From Bacteroidales bacterium (GTDB lineage Bacteria; Bacteroidota; Bacteroidia; Bacteroidales; P3): a stretch of DNA of 64,000 nucleotides. The stretch spans positions 124,001-188,000 of the forward strand of contig JAGBJI010000001.1 in NCBI GenBank assembly GCA_017934545.1, written 5' to 3'. The notes under the pieces are model-generated. The model made no database searches and was not told the DNA's origin. It was given only the letters and a program-made list of their open reading frames with translations. The position numbers were made by a program, and so were the translations under genes. Shown piece by piece: positions 26,211 to 34,956 of the stretch; the first letter of the stretch is position 1; every line of letters starts with the position of its first letter.

Positions 26211-28059
26211 ATTCGTTGTACTTTTTGCGTGCTTGGGGAACATAAAGCGATGACGGATAATCCAATATTAATTTTTCGTAATAATATTCGGCTTTCTTAC
26301 GGTCTGATTTCTTCTCTTCGTTGAGCCATGCCAACAGCATAAGAGCGTCGTCTGCCATAAGGTCGTTAGGATATTTCGTTATTATATCCTCAAGTAAAGA
26401 ATCCGCAACGCTGTATTGTTCCAACTTTATCGCAATCTGCGCCCGTTTGTAAAGAATTTCGTCAAACAAAGGGTGGTAATAAAACATTTTTTCAATGGAA
26501 TCCAAGTATTCGGTTGCCTGTTTGTAGTTGTGTCTGTACAATGCAAAATCCGCTTGTGCGTAAAGCTTAAGTCCGATGTACGAACTGTCGGGGTCAACGT
26601 TCTCTTTTATCAAAAGCGAATACTCCATTGCATCGTTTGCAATCAGTTTTGTCGTTGACGCTCTCAACGTATTGAACTGCGAATACGCCCAATCAAAGTC
26701 GCCCGTGTAGTAAGAAAGCATGGCATTGCGGAATTTGGCAACAGAACCTATCACTTCGTTTTTCATATCCTTGGAAACCTGGGAATAAGTCAGCGATGCT
26801 TCCCACACATCTCCGTTCATAAGAAAGATGTCTGCACGTTCGGTTTTGCATTCTGCCTGAATTTGTTTGGGTACGTTGCGCATTTGAATTATTGAATCCA
26901 GCAAATCCACCGCTTGTTGCGGACGGTCAAGATGGTAAGCCTGCAGTTCGGCGTATTGTTTCATTATAGGAACGGACTGAAGCGTGTAGCCCAAGGTGCT
27001 GAATGCTTTTTTGTATTCGTTGTCAAGGTATTCCGTTTGCTTGGAAGTAGGTTGCGGCTGCGATATGTATTGATTGTAAAGGCATGAAAGCCTGTTTTGC
27101 ATGGCTTGGTTGAGTGTTTGCTCGTCCTTGTTGTGCTTTAAAATATAGTCATACGCCTCAACGGCATATTTGTACTGCCCTGCATTTTGCGAACAATAGG
27201 CAAAATCGCTTACGTATCTGTTTTCATCGGCGTAAAAGCGTTTGTCTATCGCTTTGGCTTGTATGAATGCTTCGGCGAAATTGTTTTTCTGCAACAACAA
27301 CCAATAGTAAAGTTGGCTGTATTGGCGGTTGTTAGGATTTTTTTTGGTCTTTTCCAATACATAATCGTGTGCCGTACGGTAAAGATTGTCGTCTTTGTCG
27401 GCATTCATCAGATTGTTTATGTTGACTTCCGCCTGATTGAGCAACTCCGGGTTGGCGTCCAAAAGGTTTATATACTCTTTTATTATTTCGTCGTTGCGTC
27501 CTAAAGTCTGGTAAATGTAGGAAAGTTCGTAAGTATATGCCGTAGGATTGCGGAAAAGTTTCCTTGCCTGAAGATAGGTCTTGACGGCATAGTCGTAGTT
27601 GCGGTGCGAAACAAAACAGTTAGCCGTTTGGATTACTTCCGAATTGTTTGCCTTGAGCGAGGATATTACATTGTCGTATTGTTTTATGCCTTTGCTTTGT
27701 TGGGAATTGTTCGTGTAAAAATCTCCGAGGTCTATAATATAATTGTATTTACCGTCGCTGAGTTTTATTGCTTTTTTTATCAGTTTCTCCTGTTTTTTTA
27801 CGCTTTTGTTTTCCGAATACAACGTCATCAGCATGTCGTAATATTTTTGCTGAAAATGTTTCTCGGAAAGTTCTTCCAATATTTTTACCGCTGCGTCTTC
27901 TTTGCCTTCGGACAGATATTGTTTTGCAAGGTTGTAATTCATCTTTTCTTCATCGCCCTGTTGGCAATACGCAGGAGCAATTGCACAACCAAAGGCAATG
28001 AAAAGCATAATTGTTTTCAAAAAATGCAGAACCTGTTTTCTTGAAGGCTTAAAGTACAT
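26191..28059 (-). CDS. Exported tetratricopeptide-repeat protein
   Basis: A 622-residue protein with a signal peptide (cleavage near APAYCQ, residues 28-33) followed almost entirely by TPR-like helical pairs (for example NYNLAKQYLSEGKEDAAVKI, QYSVADSLLEDIITKYPNDL, KAEYYYEKLILDYPSSLYVP). The last repeats resemble YbgF/CpoB-type TPRs. It is likely a periplasmic or outer-membrane-associated scaffold for protein complexes; Bacteroidota use such proteins in envelope and T9SS assembly, but no specific partner can be named. It overlaps yicC by 11 bases and ispG by 20 bases. Confidence 0.82.
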   Translation of the reverse strand: MYFKPSRKQVLHFLKTIMLFIAFGCAIAPAYCQQGDEEKMNYNLAKQYLSEGKEDAAVKILEELSEKHFQQKYYDMLMTLYSENKSVKKQEKLIKKAIKLSDGKYNYIIDLGDFYTNNSQQSKGIKQYDNVISSLKANNSEVIQTANCFVSHRNYDYAVKTYLQARKLFRNPTAYTYELSYIYQTLGRNDEIIKEYINLLDANPELLNQAEVNINNLMNADKDDNLYRTAHDYVLEKTKKNPNNRQYSQLYYWLLLQKNNFAEAFIQAKAIDKRFYADENRYVSDFAYCSQNAGQYKYAVEAYDYILKHNKDEQTLNQAMQNRLSCLYNQYISQPQPTSKQTEYLDNEYKKAFSTLGYTLQSVPIMKQYAELQAYHLDRPQQAVDLLDSIIQMRNVPKQIQAECKTERADIFLMNGDVWEASLTYSQVSKDMKNEVIGSVAKFRNAMLSYYTGDFDWAYSQFNTLRASTTKLIANDAMEYSLLIKENVDPDSSYIGLKLYAQADFALYRHNYKQATEYLDSIEKMFYYHPLFDEILYKRAQIAIKLEQYSVADSLLEDIITKYPNDLMADDALMLLAWLNEEKKSDRKKAEYYYEKLILDYPSSLYVPQARKKYNEYEKNEH

Positions 28060-28915
28060 TGGCTGATTGTTCTTTGATTTTTTCCAGCTCGTCTTTCATA
28101 AGCACGACAATGCGTTGCATGGCGGCATCGTTGCTTTTTGAACCCAAGGTGTTTATTTCCCGTCCCATTTCCTGGGCGATAAAGCCGATTTTTTTGCCCA
28201 AAACCTCTTCGTTTTGCATACATTGGCGGAAATAACCTATATGTTGGTTCAACCTTATGCGTTCTTCCGTTACGTCCAATTTCTCCAAATAAAAAATCAA
28301 TTCCTGTTCCAACCTTTCGGGATTCACGCCTTCAACGTTCAACTCCTTGAAACGCTGCAAAAATTTCTCTTTTATCTTCGGTACGCGGTCTTTTTCAAAC
28401 GGTTCGGCCTGTTTTGCCAAATCTTCAATGACACAAAGATGGTTTACAAAGGCTTTTTCCAACGCCGCACCTTCGGTTTGGCGGTAAAGGTTTACCTGTT
28501 GCAAAGCCTGCAAGGTGCATTCTGTCAACGCCTGACGCTCCTTGTCGGAAATCTCTGCGGATTCGGGCTGGTTGACATCGTCACGCGAAAGCAAGAACTC
28601 GGTAAGATAATCGTCGTCCGCATCAACTTCGTCGGTCATTTCGGACAATTGTCGGTAATAGTCCTTGAATAAATCTTTGTTTATATCCAACACGGCTGCA
28701 CCTTTTTGATATGCAAGGGTGATATAACAGTCTATTTTACCCCTTTGCAGTTCCTGTTTGATAAGGTTGTTCAATTCTATTTCGCATTGACGGTATATAT
28801 TCGGCAGACGTATGTTGATGTCGGCCTGTTTGCTGTTCAGGGTGCGTATTTCTACGTTTATGGTTTTGTTTTCAAAATCTTTTGCGGCTTTGCCGTAACC
28901 TGTCATTGATTTCAT
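28049..28915 (-). CDS. YicC family endoribonuclease
   Basis: A 288-residue protein starting MKSMTGYGKA, the family signature, with INVEIRTLNSKQADINIRLP and the C-terminal GREINTLGSKSND segment. YicC proteins are metal-dependent endoribonucleases implicated in small-RNA turnover. Length is standard. In many genomes gmk follows yicC; here a TPR gene follows, overlapping by 11 bases. It is the first gene of the yicC-TPR-ispG-nuclease run. Confidence 0.92.
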   Translation of the reverse strand: MKSMTGYGKAAKDFENKTINVEIRTLNSKQADINIRLPNIYRQCEIELNNLIKQELQRGKIDCYITLAYQKGAAVLDINKDLFKDYYRQLSEMTDEVDADDDYLTEFLLSRDDVNQPESAEISDKERQALTECTLQALQQVNLYRQTEGAALEKAFVNHLCVIEDLAKQAEPFEKDRVPKIKEKFLQRFKELNVEGVNPERLEQELIFYLEKLDVTEERIRLNQHIGYFRQCMQNEEVLGKKIGFIAQEMGREINTLGSKSNDAAMQRIVVLMKDELEKIKEQSANVL

Positions 28916-28993
28916 GTTGTATAACCGATTTTATTGTTGAAAGTGCAAATTTACAACATTATTTTAATTTACTCAAACCGCACTTCATTATTT

Positions 28994-29081
28994 TGCAAAA
29001 CCGTCTTGCAAGGTCTGCAAAACGGTTTTGTAACCTCTGCAAAACGGTCTTGCAATGCTTGCAAAACGGTTTTGCAGGAAA
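28994..29081. repeat. 22-bp modular repeat, GCAAAACGG variant (four modules)
   Basis: Four exact 22-bp modules start at 28994, 29016, 29038 and 29060. Each contains a near-palindrome of the type TGCAAAACGGTTTTGCA, with CCGTC or GGTC variants. It shares the 22-bp period, intergenic position and a downstream CTTTCAGAAAAGG arm-like word (29085-29097) with the A/T repeats, but has different base content. It lies in the 345-bp gap between the divergent yicC and zinc-peptidase genes, where only a TAACTTTG box (29197-29204) is otherwise visible. Confidence 0.85.
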
Positions 29082-29246
29082 ATGCTTTCAGAAAAGGAAA
29101 AATCAAAACAAGTAAAGAAAACGGTCTTTTTCGGGTTAAAACAGGTTTAATTATATATTATAGGTATAATAGTATCAACGTAAATAATTTTTTTCGTAAC
29201 TTTGCGTTTTATTTTTTAGAACAGAGAATTTTTAACATAGAAATAC

Positions 29247-29252
29247 AGGAGG
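29247..29252 (+). promoter_or_regulatory. Canonical Shine-Dalgarno, AGGAGG
   Basis: AGGAGG eight bases before the ATG at 29261. It decides the start: the frame is open for 109 codons further upstream but that part runs through the repeat and a promoter box. Confidence 0.75.
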
Positions 29253-29260
29253 AAAAATAT

Positions 29261-29962
29261 ATGCAGACAATGGGAGCAAACGGATTGTATTGGTTGATAT
29301 TTATTGCCACTGCAGTAGTTTCATGGATTATAAGCAATTCTTTGAGAAAAGCGTTTAAGGAATACTCAAACATACCTTCGCAGGGCAATATCACCGGTCG
29401 TGAAGTTGCACAGCAAATGCTTCACGACAACGATATTTACGATGTGCAGATAACCTGCATAGAAGGACAGTTGACCGACAACTACAACCCAGTGAACAAA
29501 ACCCTTAACTTGAGCAAAGCCGTGTATTTCGGTGACAACGTGGCTGCCGCAGCGGTCGCCGCACACGAATGCGGACACGCCGTTCAGCATGCACATGCCT
29601 ATGCTCCGTTGCAGATGCGCAGTGCATTGGTTCCCGTTGTGTCTTTCGCTTCCAAATGGGTGATGTGGGTTTTGTTGGCAGGTATGTTGCTGATTAAAAC
29701 TTTTCCTTCGTTGATGTTGATAGGCATTATATTGTTTGCAGCCACCACTTTGTTTTCGTTCGTTACGCTGCCTGTTGAAATAGACGCTTCAAAAAGAGCG
29801 TTGCAGTGGCTCAACGTCCACAACATAACCACCCCGCAGTCGCACCCCAAAGCACAAAGGGCATTGCGTCTTGCAGCTTATACTTATGTAGTTGCGGCTT
29901 TAGGTTCGTTGGCTACGTTGTTGTATTATGTAATGATATTTTCAGGAGCCCGCAGGGACTAA
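29261..29962 (+). CDS. Membrane zinc metallopeptidase (YugP-like, Zn_peptidase_2)
   Basis: About 233 residues. An N-terminal helix (LYWLIFIATAVVSWIISNSL) precedes a zinc site HECGHAVQH and several C-terminal helices (for example SKWVMWVLLAGMLLI and LFSFVTLPVEIDAS). This matches the YugP family of inner-membrane metallopeptidases; their substrates are unknown. It starts a tight run with the PASTA protein (4-base gap), a T9SS cargo and rluD-like gene. The frame extends upstream to 28934, but the strong ribosome-binding site and TAACTTTG box support the start used. Confidence 0.88.
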   Translation: MQTMGANGLYWLIFIATAVVSWIISNSLRKAFKEYSNIPSQGNITGREVAQQMLHDNDIYDVQITCIEGQLTDNYNPVNKTLNLSKAVYFGDNVAAAAVAAHECGHAVQHAHAYAPLQMRSALVPVVSFASKWVMWVLLAGMLLIKTFPSLMLIGIILFAATTLFSFVTLPVEIDASKRALQWLNVHNITTPQSHPKAQRALRLAAYTYVVAALGSLATLLYYVMIFSGARRD

Positions 29963-29966
29963 ACAT

Positions 29967-30830
29967 ATGGGATTTGTCAGTTTTGTAAAGAGTAAGACGT
30001 TTTTCAAACACCTGTTATTGATATTGGCATCGTTTCTGGTGTTGATATTCATAACCTCTTTTCTGCTTAAAATATATACGCGTCACGGCAAAGAATATTC
30101 AGTTCCTAAAATAACGGGGCTGAAGTTGCAGGATATAGAAAACAGCGAGCAATTGCGTCACTTTGAACTAATGGTTATGGACTCTGTATACAAAGAAGGA
30201 GTTGAGTGGGGGACGGTTCTGACCCAAGACCCGTCGGAAGGTTCGTTGGTAAAAAGCGGAAGAAAGATTTATATCACCGTTGCATCGCAGTCGGGCGAAA
30301 CAGTGCTTATGCCGAATTGCAAAGACAAGAGCATAAAAGCGGCGGTACAATCGCTTATAGATGCAGGTCTGCGTGTGGGAACCATCATGTACCGCACCGG
30401 AGAGATAAACGGCATAGTTACAAACCAAAGATACCGCGGCAAAGAGATAAACTCTGGCAGCGACATTCAGTACGGCGAACGCGTGGACTTGATTGTTGAG
30501 GTTCATTCCACAACACAGGCCGTCAGCATGCCCGACATACTTTCCAAAACGGAAAACGATGCCGAAGTTTTGTTGTGGAAAGCGGGTTTGAATACGGGCA
30601 GACGCACGTACCAAGGCAAACAGGAAGCGGGACATATGCGTGTGGTTTCGTTTTCTCCCAATTCGCAGCGTTTGTTAATAGGTTCGGCAGTCAATTTAAC
30701 CCTTGTCAACGATTCGGAATCTGCATACAACAAACAGATAGAGGCGTTTAAAAAGAGCGACAAGGACGAAGAACCTTTGATAGAAGAAAATGACACTGAC
30801 GATGTTGAACTTCCGCAAAATATTGAGTAG
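29967..30830 (+). CDS. PASTA-domain membrane protein
   Basis: A 287-residue single-pass protein. A short cytoplasmic N-terminus and TM helix (about 15-37) are followed by three PASTA domains (roughly 43-110, 112-180 and 186-251) in the periplasm, each with the P-x-x-x-G/S start and I/V-x-V end. The C-terminal tail is acidic. PASTA domains bind muropeptides or cross-linked peptidoglycan in kinases and PBPs; here there is no kinase or transpeptidase domain. The tail overlaps the following T9SS cargo gene by 29 bases. Conserved linkage to an rluD-like gene is typical of Bacteroidota. Confidence 0.85.
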   Translation: MGFVSFVKSKTFFKHLLLILASFLVLIFITSFLLKIYTRHGKEYSVPKITGLKLQDIENSEQLRHFELMVMDSVYKEGVEWGTVLTQDPSEGSLVKSGRKIYITVASQSGETVLMPNCKDKSIKAAVQSLIDAGLRVGTIMYRTGEINGIVTNQRYRGKEINSGSDIQYGERVDLIVEVHSTTQAVSMPDILSKTENDAEVLLWKAGLNTGRRTYQGKQEAGHMRVVSFSPNSQRLLIGSAVNLTLVNDSESAYNKQIEAFKKSDKDEEPLIEENDTDDVELPQNIE

Positions 30831-32628
30831 TTTTGCCGTTGCAATCTGTGCATTTACGGCAGCAGGACAGGGCATATACCTGCCTTTAACGGACGATTTT
30901 TCTTCTTATACGGGCATTCCCGACACTGCATTGTGGGTAAACTACGGGTGCAATGTCAACACGGGCTATCAGTTTTACCCTCCCTCTGTCGGAGTTGTGA
31001 CAATGGATATATTGGATTCGCAGGGCAGAATCTACGAACAGGCGAATATTTATTCTTTTTCCGCCGATACACTTTGTTCCAAGTCCGTTAGGATGGATTC
31101 TTTGCAGGAACCTACGGCAAGAAAAATTGAATTGTCCGATTCCGTTTACCTTTCCTTTTTCATACAACCCGGAGGTTCTATGGGTAATATGTGGGAAAGG
31201 ATAGGTTCTACGCCGAGTGTGAAAGATTCGGTTATATTGCAATTCTATAAATCGCAGCAGGACACTTGGAATACCGTATGGAGCATAAGCGGGACGGACG
31301 TAGAAACTATTTACAAACAGGATTCGTCTTATTTTATTTATGTTCTTTTGCCGTTAACCGACACTTCGTACTTCAACAGTGACTTTCGGTTCCGCTTTAT
31401 CAACTACGGGTCGCTGGATGCCAACCCTTCATATGATTACGTTACCAACAAAGGACAATGGAATATAGATTACATATATTTAAACGTCAACAGAAACTGG
31501 CAGGATAAGTATTTCAGGGACATTTCTTTTGTCAATCCCGCCGTATCGTTGCTGAAGAATTACACATCATTGCCTGCCAAACACTACAAACCGGAATACA
31601 TGAAGGATTCGTTGCAAACGGTTATAGTGAATTTGGATTCTTCTGCGTTGAATTCAAATTATAACTTCAGTATAAAGGACAGCGAAGACAATGTTTTGTA
31701 TTCGTACAACGGCGGATTTGAGAACATTTATCCGTATTCCAAGACACATTCCTTCCAAACGGCACAAAAGCACAGCAATCCTGCGTTGGAGTTCGCCTTT
31801 TCGCCGCAACCCGGTAAGTTTTCTTCGTATCAAATCACCCATGTGATACAGGAAGGTGTGGGACAGGACAAATTGCAAAGCAATGATACGGTGAAATTCG
31901 TGCAGAAATTTGAAAACTATTTCGCATATGATGACGCAACAAGTGAAAGCGGCTTCGGAATAGAGCCTGTTAACTCATCCATGCTTGCATTGGGCTTTGA
32001 TTTGCTGCAAACCGATACATTGTATGCGGTGGATATTTACTTCAATGCAGCGTTTCATGACGCCAATATGAAACCTTTTGTAATCAATATATACAACGCT
32101 ACGCAGGATTCCGTTGCACGCCCCGACAAATTGCTTTATTCCACGGGTAAAATGCAACCCGGCTTTGATTCTTTGGACAAATACATCCGTTATTATACGG
32201 AACAGCCCGTTGTATTGCCTGCCGGACGGTTTTTTGTGGCACTTCAGGCGTTGTCGTCCACGTATCTGAACATCGGATTGGACCAAAACAACGATGCAAG
32301 GGGAAATATGTTTGAGAAAAGGGCGAACCAATGGTTGGATATATTCCACCGCGGAGCCCCGATGATAAGACCGTACTTCGGATACTCAACCATAGGAATT
32401 GAAAACCTGCCTGCACAAACGGAAAACATAACCTGCATGCCTAACCCTGCAAAAGACGAGATTTATATCACGGGATTGCAGGACAATACCCCGGTATACA
32501 TTTACAGTATCACGGGACGCTTGCTTATAAAGACCGCAGGCAACCGCGTAAATGTCGCTTCGCTGGCAAACGGTGTATATTTAGTGAAAGTAAAGGGCAA
32601 AACGTTGAAACTTATAATAGCACGATGA
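30802..32628 (+). CDS. Secreted protein with T9SS type A sorting domain
   Basis: A 608-residue exported protein of unknown function. The start MLNFRKILSS gives a good signal peptide ending near TAAGQG; an ATG four codons earlier is possible. The body is beta-rich with aromatic residues and no catalytic motif I can identify. The C-terminus (CMPNPAKDEIYITG ... GVYLVKVKG) is a T9SS sorting domain, so it is sent to the surface or released. It overlaps the PASTA gene by 29 bases at its start and the rluD-like gene by four at its end, so the surface protein is expressed with a peptidoglycan-binding membrane protein. Confidence 0.82.
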   Translation: MLNFRKILSSFAVAICAFTAAGQGIYLPLTDDFSSYTGIPDTALWVNYGCNVNTGYQFYPPSVGVVTMDILDSQGRIYEQANIYSFSADTLCSKSVRMDSLQEPTARKIELSDSVYLSFFIQPGGSMGNMWERIGSTPSVKDSVILQFYKSQQDTWNTVWSISGTDVETIYKQDSSYFIYVLLPLTDTSYFNSDFRFRFINYGSLDANPSYDYVTNKGQWNIDYIYLNVNRNWQDKYFRDISFVNPAVSLLKNYTSLPAKHYKPEYMKDSLQTVIVNLDSSALNSNYNFSIKDSEDNVLYSYNGGFENIYPYSKTHSFQTAQKHSNPALEFAFSPQPGKFSSYQITHVIQEGVGQDKLQSNDTVKFVQKFENYFAYDDATSESGFGIEPVNSSMLALGFDLLQTDTLYAVDIYFNAAFHDANMKPFVINIYNATQDSVARPDKLLYSTGKMQPGFDSLDKYIRYYTEQPVVLPAGRFFVALQALSSTYLNIGLDQNNDARGNMFEKRANQWLDIFHRGAPMIRPYFGYSTIGIENLPAQTENITCMPNPAKDEIYITGLQDNTPVYIYSITGRLLIKTAGNRVNVASLANGVYLVKVKGKTLKLIIAR

Positions 32629-33674
32629 CAACAGAAACTGCGGAACAGGGTACGGAAAACGAACTTTATGAACATTGGAGGTTTGTTGTTGACAAGGGAC
32701 AGGTGCCTTTGCGGATTGACAAATACCTTATGCGGAGGTTGGAAAACTCTTCGCGAAACAAGATTCAGAAAGCGGCACAAAACGACTGCATAAAAGTCAA
32801 CGGCAACAGCGTTAAACCCAATTACAAAGTAAAGCCGTCGGATGTCATTCAGATATTTCTTACCACCGAACCGCACGACAGCGAGATAATTCCGCAGGAC
32901 ATACCGTTGGATATAGTTTACGAGGACGAACATCTTATCATTGTCAACAAACCTGCACAAATGGTTGTCCACCCTGCATACGGCAATTACGACGGAACGC
33001 TGGTCAATGCCCTGACATACTACTTTCAAAACACGCCTCACAACAATGCGGAAACCAAACCTTTGTTGGTTCACCGTATAGATAAAGATACGACGGGATT
33101 GTTAGTTGTCGCCAAAACCGAACAGGCACAGACCAAACTTGCAGAGCAATTTTTTTACCACACAATAGAACGTACCTATACTGCATTGGTATGGGGCGAC
33201 TTTAAAGAGGACAGCGGTACGGTTCAGGCCAATATATCGCGCGATACTGCCGACCGCAAACGCATGGCAGTGTGCAGCGAAGACAGCGGAAAACATGCCG
33301 TAACGCATTGGCAGGTAATTGAGCGGTTCGGATACACCACTTTGATACGTTGCAAGTTGGAAACGGGACGCACGCATCAGATACGCGTGCATATGAAAAG
33401 CATAGGACATCCGTTGTTTAACGATTCCACCTACGGAGGCAACCAAATACTGAAAGGGACTACGTTTACAAAATACAAACAATTTATTTTGAATTGTTTT
33501 GACATTATTCCGCGGCAGGCACTGCACGCCACAACGCTCGGCTTTGAACATCCCGTGACTTTGCAGCCTATGATGTTTTCTTCGCCTTTGCCTTCGGATA
33601 TGCAGCAAGTAATAGACAAATGGCGTAACTACGTGATTAACAAAGAAAGTTATAACCAAAACCAAGCCCTATGA
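32625..33674 (+). CDS. Ribosomal large-subunit pseudouridine synthase, RluD family
   Basis: A 349-residue RluA/RluD-type enzyme. The N-terminal S4 RNA-binding domain covers about residues 28-90. The catalytic Asp is in HRIDKDTTGLLVVAK, followed by ERTYTALVWG and GRTHQIRVHMKSIGHP. It isomerises uridines in 23S rRNA. The start overlaps the stop of the upstream gene as ATGA. The closest functional match is RluD (helix 69), which is the usual assignment for the PASTA-linked copy, but RluC-like specificity cannot be excluded. Confidence 0.92.
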   Translation: MTTETAEQGTENELYEHWRFVVDKGQVPLRIDKYLMRRLENSSRNKIQKAAQNDCIKVNGNSVKPNYKVKPSDVIQIFLTTEPHDSEIIPQDIPLDIVYEDEHLIIVNKPAQMVVHPAYGNYDGTLVNALTYYFQNTPHNNAETKPLLVHRIDKDTTGLLVVAKTEQAQTKLAEQFFYHTIERTYTALVWGDFKEDSGTVQANISRDTADRKRMAVCSEDSGKHAVTHWQVIERFGYTTLIRCKLETGRTHQIRVHMKSIGHPLFNDSTYGGNQILKGTTFTKYKQFILNCFDIIPRQALHATTLGFEHPVTLQPMMFSSPLPSDMQQVIDKWRNYVINKESYNQNQAL

Positions 33675-33705
33675 CCTTACGCTGACGCCTTTTGCGGTTT
33701 TGTTT

Positions 33706-33813
33706 CCGCCTTTTCAGAAAAGAATTTCAAAAAAAATAGTTTTTTTCGGTCAAAAAAATAGTTTTTTTGAGGTAAAAAATCAGATTTTTTCCGGATTAAA
33801 GTGCGAAGGGGCG
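33706..33813. repeat. 22-bp modular A/T repeat, copy G
   Basis: Modules at 33730, 33752 and 33774 have centres TAG, TAG (seven-A and seven-T flanks) and TCAGA. Arms are CCGCCTTTTCAGAAAAGAAT and ATTAAAGTGCGAAGGGGCGG. It lies between the rluD-like gene and the gldB-like gene. Confidence 0.82.
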
Positions 33814-33898
33814 GCGAAAAAGTGCGAAAGGGCAAAAATTGAATGCGAAAGGGCGTTTTTTAAATGATGATGAAACGGCAGCAGAACAAGAAAAGAAG

Positions 33899-34942
33899 AT
33901 GAAAAAAAAGATAATAACCAAAATAGCAGCACTGTGCATTGCAGTTGTATGTGCCGTAGGTTGCAGCAAGGACAAAAAAGAAGTTAAGTTTACGGACAGT
34001 CAGGGCAAACAACAGACAATAGAGATAATACGTTTTGACAAATTGTTGTTTGAAAAACCGCTTCCAAACATTGAAGACTTCCTTAAAAACCTGCAAAAGC
34101 AATATCCGCAGATGTTCCAAACCACTTTGGACGACAGAGAGTATCTTTCGGCGGTGGAACAATTTATAACCGACGCACAAATGCAGCAAGTGCCTGGCAT
34201 AGTGCAGAGATGTTACCCCGATTTAAACTTTTTGCAACAGGATTTAACGTCGGCGTTTGCCCGTTTAAGCAAACAGGACACGTCCGTAAAGTTGCCCGAA
34301 AAAGTTTTTTCGTTGATATTCGGTCCTGCGGACTTTTCTTACAGTTTTGAAAACCGCGTATACACCAACGGGCAATACAGTGCAATATCGTTGGATATGT
34401 ACAGTTTTCCGCAGTTGGACAAACATCCGTACTACCAACACATTCCGCAATACCTGCAAGGCACCTTGAACCAACGCTACATAGCACCCGATTTCATGCG
34501 TATGTATTTGAAAAACATTATCTACGCACATACTGCCGATGTAAACATGAACCCCGACTGTACGTTGTTGGACTGTATCGTTGACGAGGGCAAATACACT
34601 TACATACTCTCAAAGATAATGCCTGAATACAAATTGTACGAGATTTTAAGGTATACCGAATCACAGGCAAAATGGGTTGAGGACAACGAAAAGACAATTT
34701 GGGCATACATAGTTCAGAACAACCTTTTGTACGAAAAGGACCGCTCAAAATATATGTCCCTTACGGCCGAAGGACCTACGAGCAAACCTCTGACCGATTC
34801 GCCTTCAAGGGTAGGATATTATATAGGCTGGAAAATAGTGGAGGGTTTTATGAACAACAACCATATAACCTTTGACAGTCTGATGAACATTGCTTCGTCG
34901 CAAACCATACTTAACAATTCAAAATACAAACCTGCAAAATAA
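33899..34942 (+). CDS. GldB-like lipoprotein
   Basis: A 347-residue lipoprotein. The start MKKKIITKIAALCIAVV leads to the lipobox AVGC. The body has the GldB pattern: an opening IEIIRFDKLLFEKPL, repeated Leu/Tyr spacing and helical segments without catalytic motifs. GldB is needed for gliding in Flavobacterium and is found with T9SS genes in non-gliding Bacteroidota. An in-frame TTG at 33839 falls in repeat tail sequence and is not used. It is followed after 14 bases by the sulfatase-type gene. Confidence 0.8.
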   Translation: MKKKIITKIAALCIAVVCAVGCSKDKKEVKFTDSQGKQQTIEIIRFDKLLFEKPLPNIEDFLKNLQKQYPQMFQTTLDDREYLSAVEQFITDAQMQQVPGIVQRCYPDLNFLQQDLTSAFARLSKQDTSVKLPEKVFSLIFGPADFSYSFENRVYTNGQYSAISLDMYSFPQLDKHPYYQHIPQYLQGTLNQRYIAPDFMRMYLKNIIYAHTADVNMNPDCTLLDCIVDEGKYTYILSKIMPEYKLYEILRYTESQAKWVEDNEKTIWAYIVQNNLLYEKDRSKYMSLTAEGPTSKPLTDSPSRVGYYIGWKIVEGFMNNNHITFDSLMNIASSQTILNNSKYKPAK

Positions 34943-34956
34943 CAAACAATAAAAAT

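Noticed and set aside
28994-29081. CRISPR array
   Set aside because: The 22-bp units are continuous palindromic modules without unique spacers, and no cas gene is near. The same holds for the other modular repeats.
28934-29260. N-terminal extension of the zinc metallopeptidase frame
   Set aside because: It is translated from the GCAAAACGG repeat and a promoter box; the AGGAGG site fixes the start at 29261.
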